Source: Hysterangium stoloniferum (taxonomy: Eukaryota; Basidiomycota; Agaricomycetes; Hysterangiales; Hysterangiaceae). Taken from it: a stretch of DNA of 64,000 nt. The notes beneath the pieces were generated by a model that saw only the letters and a list, made by a program, of their open reading frames with translations, was not told the DNA's origin and made no database searches. Positions within the stretch are counted from its first letter, which is position 1. Each line of letters begins with the position of its first letter. Shown here in pieces: positions 20,801-31,364 of the stretch. The DNA lies in the NCBI GenBank assembly GCA_015178975.1, contig WHVD01000041.1, positions 124,001-188,000 on the forward strand, read 5' to 3'. The position numbers and the translations under genes are program-made.

Positions 20801-23546
20801 CCAATGATGTGCACAATAGTTAAACAAGTGATGAGTGCTATCAATGCTAGACACCTTCATTGTAGAGCCAAAATATTGCTCTTGAAACTGAAGTAGATAG
20901 ACTAAACACATTTGTGCTATGTGGATATGTGATAGTTTCCCTTCCAAATGAAAGTCTGGAGGTGGCCCCCCTGAAGTAGCATTCAACATAAGATATTCTT
21001 TTACAGAAAAATGTGCCAGTTTAATGTGATCTATCAAGGTATGTTACACATCCTGACATAAAGACATATTTTCCCTTACCTTGATTATATACAACAAAGC
21101 CTGAGCAGACCCGAAGAATATCCTTTGGGTTATGGTATACTGCTTTAGAATTGAAGGGGGACTTTGTTCCACCAACTTCAAAATCTAAATTAATCCCAGG
21201 AATTTCCACTAATTCCTTTGTTTTTAAAGGCCAAAATGAAAATGCAAGCCATTGGAGAAATTTTATAGCAACAATTCGATGGCTTTTAGGGATTCTCTCA
21301 ATGACATGTGTATATGTCTTGTAGAGGCTTGTTGGGAGACAGTCAAGCTGCTCCTCTATATCTTGTTCACTACAGCATTCCTGTAGGTCATTAAGTTGCA
21401 GTGCAACCCATCAAAACCTAATTATAGAGAAACAATAAATAAATAAAACTTTGCTCATATATTTCAAAGATTCTTACATTCCATTGGCCTTTTTCTGAAG
21501 TCTGTCAAGGATAGTTTCTCTGACATCCTTAGAAAAGTCAGAGAAATCATCACTCTGAAGGACTTTATCTTTGATATAAGACTGTATATCATTATTTAGA
21601 GAAGCAGTGCTGAGGTCCACATATTGTGAAATGAGATGCAAAGGGTCTAACTTTGAGGTAATAAGTTTCTCTGGGCGAGTGGTGCCTAGGAGATGTATTT
21701 TTACACTATTCTGACCAATGAAGTTTTGAATCCACTTTAACAATTCCTGATGGTTTTCACATTCGTCCAAGGCATCTAGAATAATATAAACATGATCAAA
21801 GACAGACAGGAGATGATTAACCATATCAGGAAGAGAGTCATATTTTGGTGGCTGGCGTCCATTGTTATATATATGCAACATGGGTGGAGGAACCTGAGCA
21901 CATTGTGCAAGCAGTTGCTTAATGATTGACCGAAGCAAGCTGTGATAGAAACGGAACCCTTCTTGTGCATCTCTAGAATCAAAGAAGAAATATACTGCTG
22001 CATGTGATGGCCTTGCATTACAATATTTTTCAATATCCATGATGATCGTGGAGCTATTTGGGGTGATTGTGAACCAGATTTACAGAAAATTAATGCATTC
22101 TTACCACAAGATTGATTTTCCAGAGCCCACTGTACATTCCGGATGAGTAAATAATGATACTTCTATGATCCACTCACTGCTTCCATAGATCCACAAACAA
22201 GGCTTAGCACCATTCTTCCATTGTGTGAATTCAGCACTAGTAGTAAACCAAGTCCCTGTGCCCTTTGTACGGAGTCTTTGAGCTGCAAAGTAATTCTCTG
22301 ACGGATCAGGTGCAGCAACCCAGTCGGAAATCTTTTTGCAAAGGTCTATCATATCTTTTGACATTTTTTTAACACAGCGTTTGTTCACAGGAGCCAACTC
22401 AAAATTACCTGGGTCCATAACCTCTCTGCCTGACGTGTAAGGGAGAAAATTGCTGTGCTTCATCCAATTCAGTGCAATATGAGAAGGTGCAGTTTCCGAC
22501 ATTTGTTGCAATTGGAAAACCATGTTGTTGTAGTCTCCATCCCCCTTCGATTGGAACTTTACCATTTCACTATGAGTCTTGTGAATAGCAAGATAATCAG
22601 CGTTAACAGTCCCAGGAACTATAGCCGAGGAAGCTGGGATACACTGCAGGTATCAATCAAACCATATGTCGGAAAGAAATGCAATCAGGGATGGACTCAC
22701 TTGATTTCCCATCAATACCGGTGTAGCATATACTTCATAGCAAAATACGGTTTTGAACCGGGCACTAATGGAATTGTACTGTGTCAATTGTTGTTGCAAT
22801 GCTTCCGAATGTGAAAGCAAATGCTTAAGTAACGGCTCAAGTTGCAGAGACTCTAGTGATCGGCCATCCACGTGTGTTCGAGTCCATTCAACACCCTGAT
22901 GGGGAGTCCCCATGAAAATTACACCATACGTTGATATTTCAACTGCCTTGTGATTACCAAGATGGCCCATATGAGCCGTGCTTGCATGGATAAGTGCCTA
23001 ATCAATGCGAGTCAGTACAAAGATCATTGTATGGGTCTACTGACATTTTTCAATATGATTCCGCCGAAGCTGTGCGCAATAAATATCAACGGCCGTTCCT
23101 GCATTACAACAATTATCAGAAAATTATAATAAAACGAATAGAACCACAGACGCCTGTACTCGTATTTATCCTGAATGCAAACAATTTGGCTACTAAATCT
23201 ACAGCGACATCGTACATTGTCTGTTGTGATCTATTCTCGCCGTGGGTGCGCGCATCATAACCGTAAGTAAGAATTCTGGCAGAAGGTAACGTCTCTGGCA
23301 AGAGATCGCGGAGCCAAAGGACACCATTATCTGCATTGAAAGACGCCTCCCGGTGCCCGTCGAGGCCGTGTATGGCAACAATGCTGTGAGGCGATCAAGA
23401 AGATCAGCAGTGATCGGATGTGATCGGAGATACATCATTTACTCGACATTGGAGGATTCCCCTCCAGGCGCAAGCTGTTTCAACCCGAAATCGTTTGTCC
23501 CGGGAGTTGAAATGGTGGGTTTGGAAGAAGACAAAAAGGTCGACAT
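17897..23546 (-). pseudogene. NACHT-ankyrin NLR-type gene with hydrolase-like N-terminus; in-frame stops
   Basis: Nine exons fit with GT-AG introns of 47-60 bases: 23,546-23,443; 23,383-23,152; 23,098-23,045; 22,997-22,701; 22,643-22,178; 22,129-22,105; 22,053-21,478; 21,417-21,080; 21,030-17,897, nominally 1,742 codons. Residues about 35-200 are the alpha/beta-hydrolase (lipase/SesB-like) domain seen at the N-terminus of many fungal NLRs, with AHSFGG at 120-125. Residues about 383-390 are a Walker A (GSMGSGKS), formed across a 25-base exon, and 482-490 a Walker B (ILDALDEC). A winged-helix-like linker and about 26 ankyrin units follow. Such receptors are thought to sense non-self inside the cell. 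Three in-frame stops lie at 21,411-21,413 (TGA where the family has CGA, just after NACHT), 18,464-18,466 (TAG for CAG) and 18,245-18,247. Otherwise the frame is perfect. It is either a recent pseudogene or makes a hydrolase-NACHT protein lacking ankyrins. Confidence 0.85.
17930..20640 (-). repeat. Array of about 26 ankyrin units of 102 bp
   Basis: Each unit encodes 34 residues on the pattern GADINAQ-x5-GTALIAAC-x-KG-x-I-x-MVQLLLEK. Twenty-one units precede the TAG at 18,464 and five follow it. Units are highly alike at DNA level, with one three-codon insertion (SNSKG). The antisense strand reads as cysteine-rich peptides, which are shadows. Such arrays are expected to change in length by unequal crossing-over or slippage. 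Confidence 0.95.
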
Positions 23547-24445
23547 GTTGGGACGATTGATAAAAGACGTAAAGGTCAACTTCTGCTATGCTATATGTTA
23601 CAGTGTTCCTGTCACGCGATAAGGGTCACATTGACTTCAAGTTGAACTACCACGCGTAGCATCGATGTGCTACACATGTCTGCACCGAATAACAGGGCTG
23701 CTATCAGTAGCGGTCATCCAGCATACTAGTATTCTCGGGTGGCCTTCCACATTTGCACTAAAATTGGGGCGCTTGAACGACGATGCTCGAATGGCGTTCA
23801 GGTTGAATATTCGAAAATCCTTATCTGCTTTCTCGTCCTCAACTCTCTTTGTCTCTACAACACCATCACTATTTCCTGTAGCCCCGGTTCACCGAGCGCA
23901 CCCTGGGTGGTTGACAGCTTATTAATTAAATTTCGTCACAGTTGAGAATATTTGTTGCACATGGAAGGCACAGATGGTCCCCGAAAATTCTTTCAGGAAG
24001 TCATATACACCCGCGCCCCCTGCGACACTCCTCGTGCTAGGATTCATAAAAGCTTTTACAGTGATTTTGGTCTGTAGCAGAAATATACAAAAGTATCACA
24101 CAGTTTAACACTGGACGCAGCTGGTATCCCTTCTTGAATGGTGAAAGCTCCCGAGCGTTAGTAAGAAACTGATGGTCCACCACTGGTAGAATTTTCTCAC
24201 TATTTAATTTCACGGAAATGATACATGTAGCCAATGTTTCCTTACTGTACCCTACTCGCAATTTTCTGACTGAAAAGACTTTCAAATGCTGGCTGTGGGT
24301 CGCAAACCCACCATGGTTGCCTCAGACAACGCTGCTTTTCTAGCACATTAGAGTGTAGCGCCCTTCATATGACAACTTGTATCCTTGTTTTCAAGTTTAT
24401 TATACATTCCCCTGATGACCACGAAAAAAAAAGTCCAGTCCAATG
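23547..24445. other. Intergenic: 5' flank of the NLR gene and 3' flank of the lysozyme gene
   Basis: No gene is supported. About 0.9 kb separates the start of the NLR gene from the end of the lysozyme gene, both on the minus strand. No clear TATA or other element stands out. Confidence 0.5.
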
Positions 24446-25763
24446 CTATGAAAGACGAAATGAATAATCGACATTAATTCTGAAAATCATTATCATAAGT
24501 GGACAAATTAAACTCGAGAAAACAAGACACTGACATGAACAAAGAGGATGATCAACGACATCTGACGATGTCTGAAAGAGCGCAACTTCTGCAGCACGAC
24601 GGCTGGTCAATCCGGACAAAACCTTTCCACCAGCCTTGTTGAACTTAGTGATTTCCTGGGATGCAACTGTGTTGGGATCTTCTCCCGCATTGAGACGCTT
24701 AAGAAGTGTGGAGGATTGGACGGTTCCACAACCCAAGTTGAACGCAAATGATGTCAATACGCCAAACTGGTTGTCATTGAGGGTCACCGAAGGGCTGATC
24801 AGACTGTTCAGACAGGTGGTGAACTTCTTAGCGTCATTTTGGAGGAGTTGAGCGGCGGTGGTCTGACTAAGTGGGAATGAAAATGGCACTTCAGCACAGT
24901 TGGTCTTCTGGCATTTATGTCCGAATCCAACGGTGGGCAATCCGATGGGATCCGGCGCTGGGGCAGCGACAAAGCCTTCGAATTTCTTGATAAGGGCGAC
25001 GGTAGCATCATTAATAGTCGGGAGAGATGCCGCACAACTGCTACTAGCCCCTGGGGCGGCGTCGGTTGCGCTCGTATCCGAGGCGGCGGCAGTGGAGGCG
25101 GCGGAAGTGGCGGAGCTTGTAGATGAACCCGCCGCCGTGCTGTCACTGGATGTGGGATCGGCAGTGTCTGCATCGGGATCAGTGTCTGCATCGGGATCAG
25201 TGTCTGCGTTGGGATCAGTGTCTGCGTTGGGATTAGTCTCTGCGTCGGGATCAGTGTCTGCATTGGGATCGGTGGTATCCGTGTTGGTGTCAACAGAATC
25301 TGCATCTGCTCCATCGGTGGCATCATTGGCGTCAGTCCCATCATCGGAACTGTCGTCAGAACCGTCATTTGTGGGATCATCTATTCCATTGTCGTCCAGG
25401 CCTTTATCGTCAGTATCATCAAAACCGCTGTCGCCATTATCGGTGGTGTCCAGACCATCGTCAGTGGTGTCGGCGTCAGACCCGAAGTCACCGCTGTCGT
25501 CAGACCCGAAGTCATCGTTGTCATCAGACTCAAAGTCATCGCTGTCGTCGAAATCCTGTCTTGTGATCAGGTATTTCTGGCCCGAAGCGGATTCACAACA
25601 TTGTAGAACCCCATTACTCAAACAAATATCTACGGAAAGAGATGAATTGGGACATAAATGTTAAATTAAGATTATACTCACTGGTACCGGGGGTACAAGG
25701 CCTGAGAATAGGGGCCGCCCGGGCAAGAGAAATGGCTAAAAGAATGAGCGAAAAGGACTTCAT
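24446..25763 (-). CDS. Secreted GH24 lysozyme (phage-type muramidase) with acidic linker
   Basis: Two exons: 25,763-25,682 and 25,629 to about 24,446, joined over a 52-base intron (GTGAGT...CGTAG). The N-terminus MKSFSLILLAISLARAAP is a signal peptide. A short cysteine patch follows, CTPGTNICLSNGVLQCC, then about 140 residues very rich in Asp, Ser, Thr and Asn with DPNADTDP-like repeats, then a GH24 domain at about 226-380. Catalytic Glu245 sits in IKKFEGF, an Asp lies at about 254, and GFGH and AFNLG match the T4-lysozyme-like fold. GH24 enzymes cleave the MurNAc-GlcNAc bond of bacterial peptidoglycan, so the target is likely bacterial walls outside the cell. The family is common in phages and patchy in fungi, suggesting old transfer. 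The C-terminus is uncertain: after RRAAEVALFQT the frame runs about 50 residues to 24,446, and a small intron or earlier end is possible. Confidence 0.85.
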
Positions 25764-27338
25764 ACTCGTCAACGAGTAGAGATACAGAAAAAAAGAAAAG
25801 GGAATGTATGGATAAAGGAGAAAAAGAAGGGATAATGTGGGTCGAGGTTAGTCAATTAACTAGCTTTAAATAATTAAGGATTGCCAATCTGAAGGCCCGG
25901 GAATGAAAGGAACAAATATCATAATTACTCTGAGAAATGCATCTGCTCCTGCCATATGGTAGTTTGCCGGAGTAAATACTTTCTTGAATTGGTGTCATTT
26001 TCCCTGAGGTCGACGTATGCATCATTTATTAAAGCGACTTTGACATGCATACTGATAAAGAGCAGCCTAAGCCTATGGGGCGAGACGGTCGTGGCAGCTA
26101 TCTGTTGGTCACTACTGTTTATTACATAATCTGGCTGACGACGATGCTGACACTTTCTCATACGTTCAGCATTTTCATTTACCCACTTGGGATTTTCTCA
26201 AAACCCCCACATGAACACTTTGCTACTCAGCGGCTACGCTAAGACACCGAGAAATTCATCGCCTAATGGGGGTATATTTAATAGTACCCACAAAGTACCC
26301 ACAAAGTTCCAATATATAGTTTAACTCTGATGAATTGACTAGTGTGATAGTAGAATGGTTTGGAGTCACTGTTTAAGTCCTTGTTCACTCGTTCGACTCC
26401 TGATGATCCTGATTCTTTTTCCGCAAATGCCACTCCCTCCGACTTGTATACCTACTCCAATCCCATAAACCCATAAAAGCAAGTCTCTTTAGTAAATGGA
26501 TAGGGATCCCCGCTCCCCACAAACATTCCAAGCAAAGTCCTATGGGACTCATTTTTTTTTTTTTTTTTTTTTTTTCAAAATCCGACATTCACGTGCATTT
26601 GATTTGTTACTTCATCGTTCATTGTACATAATGTGCGGTAATAACATAACTGTATTTATTATCATTATTCCAAATTTGTAAATTTAAGTATTTTGAAGCC
26701 TCATTTATTCCCTATAATCGTTCTCACTGTTTGATGATAGATAGCCATGGCCTCCGGCATCGTAGCCTTGATTGTGGCGATAAAGATGACTTCCGGCATG
26801 ATTTTCCACTGTCTAGCATGTTTCGTTATAATTCGAAACATTATCAGACTTACACAATAGAGAGTATTTGCAACTAATATGTATGTGGTCACGTTTTTAG
26901 TTCCCTTACGCATCTGACTAAAGTAACCGTTGTTTTATTAAGAAATGATATAAACTTCTTTTTTCATCCGTTCATCTATCTCTCTGCGCCATCACATCCT
27001 TCATAGATGAAGCGAGAGTATGGAAAGGAAGTGACCGTAAGTTCACTTTAATACAGAAAGTGACCAAAAGTGAGTGTTGAAAGTTACTTTCTTACCATCG
27101 ACATAGCCACATTGACCTTCACCACGTTTATCAACCACTTAACGTACCAACCCTCTTGTCCCTCTCTAGACCTACCATCATCAGGAAAGTATCAGTAAGT
27201 ATGCCATCTATATTGTCTAGAGCCATCTAGGAGAGCTAGCTACATAGCTTGGCTAGACACACTACTTTTGCGAGATCCCTATTTACTAGTCAGTATAAAA
27301 GCTTACTATAGATCTAGGGAGGCTAGGGAGGCTAGGGA
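25764..27338. other. Intergenic stretch with a poly-T run, no gene seen
   Basis: The lysozyme promoter should lie in the first few hundred bases. A run of about 25 T occurs near 26,551-26,575. Short open frames give no recognisable protein. A GTTCGACTCC string near 26,392 resembles a pol III B-box but no tRNA fold could be drawn. Confidence 0.45.
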
Positions 27339-27644
27339 CATAATGGGTGTAGACATTCCCAAATCCCTGATGATGCCTACACCCAGAGCACACAATTTTG
27401 AATGGAAAAAACTTTTGCAAGGAGGAGAATCTATCACCATTGAGTAAGTGATACCTTTGTCATCACAAACAATTGTTGCTGATTTCCCTGATCTCCTCAC
27501 AGTATCATTGTCATGCATGGCCTTGATGGGCACTGGGAGGTGTTTACTGCAAATAATGGCATTCTTTGGCTTCACAATCTCTTGGAAGAGTTGTTCCTGT
27601 CTACCAGAATTCTTACTTATGGTTATGATGTGCATACCCATGGC
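27339..27644 (+). pseudogene. Partial duplicate of the NLR gene, exons 1-2 with intron 1 retained
   Basis: This matches exon 1, intron 1 and the first half of exon 2 of the minus-strand NLR gene at 23.3-23.5 kb, but lies on the opposite strand. The intron at 27,444-27,502 is 59 bases, the same length as the parental intron (23,442-23,384), with GTAAGT and CTCACAG ends. After it the copy reads GLDGHWE and ILTYGYDVHTHG against parental GLDGHRE and ILTYGYDARTHG. Intron retention shows DNA-level duplication rather than retroposition. Identity stops abruptly at 27,644, where Copia-type sequence starts. It encodes no complete domain. Confidence 0.85.
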
Positions 27645-27792
27645 CCAGGACAAGACTCTATATGAAATTTGGTACAAAAAGAAACCAGACATTAACCACA
27701 TCAGAGTTTGGGAATGCATTGCACATGTGTGTTACGACCAGAAAACCCACCAGGACCTGGACTCCATTCTATACATGCCAACTCTCTGTCAA
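27645..27792 (+). mobile_element. Ty1/Copia integrase scrap
   Basis: The frame reads LYEIWYKKKPDINHIRVWEC, matching the conserved TPYELW-x-KKP-x-LSHLRVFGC block downstream of the Copia integrase core. Only about 50 codons remain. It is a truncated fossil joined directly to the NLR fragment. Confidence 0.8.
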
Positions 27793-27907
27793 CAGACAAG
27801 TTACCAAATGCAGAACAAGGGGAAGATTACAGAAGATGCAGGAACTATGATATTCCGTAGTCAGAAGTCAGGGGTCAGATATTGAAGTATCTGGGAACAG
27901 GTCATAA
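27793..27907. repeat. LTR family E, end fragment
   Basis: It matches the end of the complete LTR at 49,246-49,808, finishing in GGTCATAACA. It abuts the Copia scrap on its left, which makes it possible that family E is the LTR of that Copia lineage. Confidence 0.7.
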
Positions 27908-28223
27908 CAAACACATGTATGTCATGCAAGCCATGAACAGCTCAAAAGACCATTTGGAGCTGCATGTCAACAATCATGTGATATATGTAGTCAAAATATA
28001 GAGTTCAAACCTTCAACTAGTTTTTATTAAAGTTTAGTTATTAAAACTTTATTTAATTATTCTTTAGTATAAATACTTCAAGATGTGCATACATAACTAG
28101 ACCCCAGTTTCAATCTCTTAGGATTTCCACTAAATACATACAAGTGTGATATTCTCAAGTCATTAGAACTTCTATCCCTCTACTCCTTATCCTTGTCTTA
28201 TCTCTCTTTCCTTCTTTGTGTTT
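27908..28223. other. Unidentified sequence between two family E LTR pieces
   Basis: About 316 bases lie between an LTR end and an LTR start of the same family in the same orientation. It may be what is left of an internal region. It is AT-rich and no protein is recognised. Confidence 0.4.
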
Positions 28224-28635
28224 TGGTAACCATTGCTGCCATGTTGGGAACTTATTTTCCAGAACTATTGGGAAATAACTGGGAACTCAGAAACTTCTGG
28301 ATAGGGTCAGGACATCAGCTTCAGCTTATGTGCTGCACCCCTATGCAAATGCTTGGAATGTCCTTAATTTCAGAGAAGGGATTTATGTCAGAAGATTATG
28401 GATATTCAGAGTTCCAAAGAGTTCCAAATATCGAGCATATAGCAAGAAAGAAGGAATAAGAAACTAAGTTGATATCAGATCTAAGGTAGAGTATAAATTT
28501 GCAGAAACTAATATAGGTTCTTTCATTATTGTACTACAAACTAGGATCACAATAAGATGGATTAGGGAAGTATTCTGAAATGGGAATACAATAAGCAAAT
28601 GAATGAATACTTGTTGACTGACAAGTTACCAAATG
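28224..28635. repeat. LTR family E, 5' part
   Basis: It aligns with 49,250-49,690 (GGAACTTAT, the TATA module and AACTAAGTTGATATCAGATC-like text). The copy is diverged and lacks the terminal portion, so it is older than the solo LTR at 49.2 kb. Confidence 0.7.
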
Positions 28636-28933
28636 CATCATATTATCATCATAGGTAAATGATAAATAGCATAAAAGGGCTACAATAGGAGCAAGGGAAG
28701 TCAGTCAGAAAAACTGTGCCATAATCTGTATCATTACTATTGTATTATTAGTTCAACTTCTATTCATAATATCTTTGACTTAATTATTTGTATTGCTTCT
28801 GTGTCCTATATTTTCCTCACACTTTATCAACAGGATGAATTAATACTTTGTCGAACAAGGCATCTGTACTCAATATAGTTGAATATTCTTTGATTATTAT
28901 TCAACTTTATTGAGTGAAATTCAATTCATGTCA
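28636..28933. repeat. LTR family F, partial
   Basis: It matches about 51,100-51,375, including AGCAAGGGAAGTCAGTCAGAAAA and the terminal AATTCAATTCATGTCA. It is truncated on the left where it meets the family E fragment. Confidence 0.7.
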
Positions 28934-28959
28934 GGTGTGCTAAAAGGAGATTTTGAAGG

Positions 28960-29240
28960 TCAGATAAATCCAATGGACAAGTGCTCATCTAAAAGTCCTT
29001 GGATGGATGTGAGTTCTGATTGTGATAGCAGATAGTTGGGCTGAAGGGGTGGGATTGCTCCATTTTCTGTGTCAAATGTGAGGTTGTACAACCTATATGG
29101 TACAAGCTGGTCAGCTTTTTGCTTACTAAAAACATCCATGCTGATGAACAAAACTCTCCCACTCTTGTTGACCCACTATCTCTTCTGGAATCCTTTTCAA
29201 GAGCATCACCTCTTTCTTTGCCTTGATGATCAAATAACAC
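28960..29240 (-). mobile_element. Ty3/gypsy RT N-terminal scrap
   Basis: The minus-strand frame contains IPPLQPNYLLSQSELTSIQ and LLDEHLSIGFI, the conserved entry to the reverse transcriptase of Ty3/gypsy elements. It is a short, broken, old remnant beside a family F LTR end. Confidence 0.8.
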
Positions 29241-30321
29241 AACATAGCAAGTATATTAAAGCATGTAGAGGTTATGCGGACATATGAACTGGTAAATTAG
29301 ATGGTCAAAAAATTGCCATCAAGTCAATGAGGGAAGTTAATAGTATGAGTTTGTGAATTGTGAAGGCGTATTGAAGACCCAAGGCCTCAGTTTCTTTATA
29401 CAGACCACTTAAACTTTTTTTAAATTTTTATGTCACTCTCTAGCAAGCATGGCGAGAACACCTCGTTTGGCATCCATAATCCATCCTAATATACTTCAAT
29501 GTCTTGGTTATTCGTACGATGTCAGTCCTGAATCTCAGTATGACTTATTAGCGTTAATATTTCCGTGATGTCCTACATCGGATGTTGGCCAGCTGTAAAT
29601 CGACTCCCTTTGGTTCGTATTAACGGAGGTGTGCATAACCGGACGCTTAATTTTGATGCAGCCCCCGTTGTACATTTTTGGCATCGCTGATGGACTGGCA
29701 TTTTTACATGACGTCGAGTTTCGCAGTTGCAAATGTTATGAAGAGTCATGAAAATGTAGAATTTAGACAGTACCGATCTTGGTTTGCAGTAGCTCACTAG
29801 TAACGTTAATACACCATACATGTACTCACTATGTTGGGTTCGGACAAGGACACAAAACTGTGACAATAGCGACTCGCTACTGCAATGGATAACAAATACA
29901 CGAAGAAATATTTACATGTACATGCATATATATACTCAAATAAAAGTGTCCTACCATGACCTCAGTGGTGTCGACTCGACGACGGTCGTCCATGATCGTC
30001 CATAAACAACACAATATCATCAGCATCATTTTACCAGAATAGTACATCAGTGAGGCACGACTCCCAATGTCACCTGCCTCCGGCGGAGCAGGTAGCTGCC
30101 TACTTCTTTCTGCAACATAGGCACGATAACTACGGAAAGAGGGGTTAGAGATATATTATAGATATTTATGACGATTAGATGCTACATACATGCGACTGAG
30201 CTCAGGAACCAAAGTTCATAAGATGATCCTTGCTTTCAGTTGCACAATATAGAGATAGGATTAATCCATACATATGTAAAACATGTCAATAGTAGATAAA
30301 CTTAAGGATAGTCTTATGAAA
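29241..30321. other. Intergenic stretch, no gene seen
   Basis: Several short frames occur, none with recognisable content. No repeat seen elsewhere in the window was found here. Confidence 0.45.
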
Positions 30322-30693
30322 TTATAATCCTATACTCTCCTGTCCGGTCCACCTGAGTCTATTACAATACGCCTCGTCACCGTTGTGTCGGGGAACGCTA
30401 AATGTATAGAGCGTTGAAGAGCTTTGAAGGAGCGCGAAGTAAGCAATTCGCGTGCCATCAATATCGATTAGATAGATCGCCGTGTTGAGAAAGTCATTGT
30501 CGAGCTTGAGAGCAGCAGACAGACAGAATGCTTCGTCCCCATGCCACCACACATAATGTTTACCAGGATATAGCGGACCTTCCTCTTCGTAAATAAACTT
30601 TCGTTGAATGCAATACCGTTGCTGAAAATACGCAAAAATTCGATAGCAGTTCGAGAATGTTTTTCGTAGCCTTTTCGAACGACTTATGTTCAT
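30322..30693 (-). CDS. Hypothetical protein, 123 residues
   Basis: A single uninterrupted frame from ATG at 30,693. The middle reads PLYPGKHYVWWHGDEAFCLS and the end VPRHNGDEAYCNRLRWTG. The balanced, aromatic-rich composition looks like a folded cytosolic protein, with no signal peptide or membrane segment. I do not recognise the family. It lies 115 bases from the end of the next minus-strand gene, so it could be its last exon rather than a separate gene. Confidence 0.45.
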   Translation of the reverse strand: MNISRSKRLRKTFSNCYRIFAYFQQRYCIQRKFIYEEEGPLYPGKHYVWWHGDEAFCLSAALKLDNDFLNTAIYLIDIDGTRIAYFALLQSSSTLYTFSVPRHNGDEAYCNRLRWTGQESIGL

Positions 30694-30808
30694 ACCACTT
30701 TATCTTGCTAATGTGGCGGTCGGCGTCGCATCGCACCTTTGTTTGTCTTCACTCGTTGGGCATAAACTAGCAAAAAAGTGGCAAATTTTAGTGGCAGCCT
30801 CGTGTGTG

Positions 30809-31364
30809 TTACGCTAGGCTCGTGATAGAGGAGCCTATGGAATCAGAATTGTTCGGTAAACAAAAGGTACAGTGGTCCTGTAAATTGCACCACTTTGCTT
30901 GTTGGCGGTGTTCTTGAGGGTGAAAGGGTGGTCGAAGTTTGGCTTGTGTCACAAACTGTGCAAGTTGCTGGGTAAGTGTTGATAAACCGAAGCAAATAAT
31001 CCACAAGTCCGAGGACTTGGCAAAGTTTAACTCAAACCCGTCCTCAAATCTGTGATAGTCCTGGAAGTGACGGTTGTCAGGAGAGTTGTCAAATTCATAG
31101 ATCGCAGCACCCGCTTCAAATGCACATGACCTCAGAAGTGCACATGAGGTGTCAACCAAAGTGCAGGGGAAGCGAGTAGCGGAATGATGCCGAAGTGTCA
31201 GAAGTAGGGAACGAATGGCTGGCTGTAGCCAGAGGATGACGTCGTCATCACCTAAACAATAATAATTGGTGGATCTGCAGCGCCCATGTCGGCCCTTTGC
31301 CAATCTCACCGTTTGAAGCGTAGAACCCAAGCCACGTTGGTGTCATATCCAAGAACGCAACCAT
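30809..31364 (-). CDS. Hypothetical protein, two exons, about 165 residues
   Basis: Exon 1 is 31,364-31,310 (MVAFLDMTPTWLGFYASN) and exon 2 is 31,251-30,809, over a 58-base intron (GTGAGA...TTTAG) that keeps frame through GDDDVILWLQPAI. The protein has a helical, Leu/Ala-rich middle and a Pro/Gln/His-rich tail. No family is recognised. A diverged copy of the end of exon 1 with its donor lies at 31,757-31,785, upstream on the same strand. The nearby ORF at 30,322-30,693 could belong to the same locus. Confidence 0.5.

Noticed and set aside
23353-23925. Plus-strand frames upstream of and across exon 1 of the NLR gene
   Set aside because: They are shadows of exons 1-2 or random frames. Splice sites, the duplicate at 27.3 kb and family motifs all support the minus strand.
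24900-25664. Long plus-strand Ser/Ala-rich frame opposite the lysozyme gene
   Set aside because: It is the antisense of the Asp/Ser linker. The minus strand has signal peptide, intron and GH24 catalytic motifs.
25629-25763. Hydrophobin at the start of the lysozyme gene
   Set aside because: Only the first cysteines (C-x5-C-x7-CC) are present; the remaining hydrophobin cysteines and hydrophobic loops are absent.
26340-26410. Possible tRNA or SINE head (GTTCGACTCC, B-box-like)
   Set aside because: No acceptor, D-arm or anticodon stem could be paired. The T-run 150 bases away is on the wrong strand for a SINE tail.
26551-26575. T-run as evidence of a retroposed transcript tail
   Set aside because: There is no target duplication or transcript-like sequence next to it; it is simply a homopolymer.
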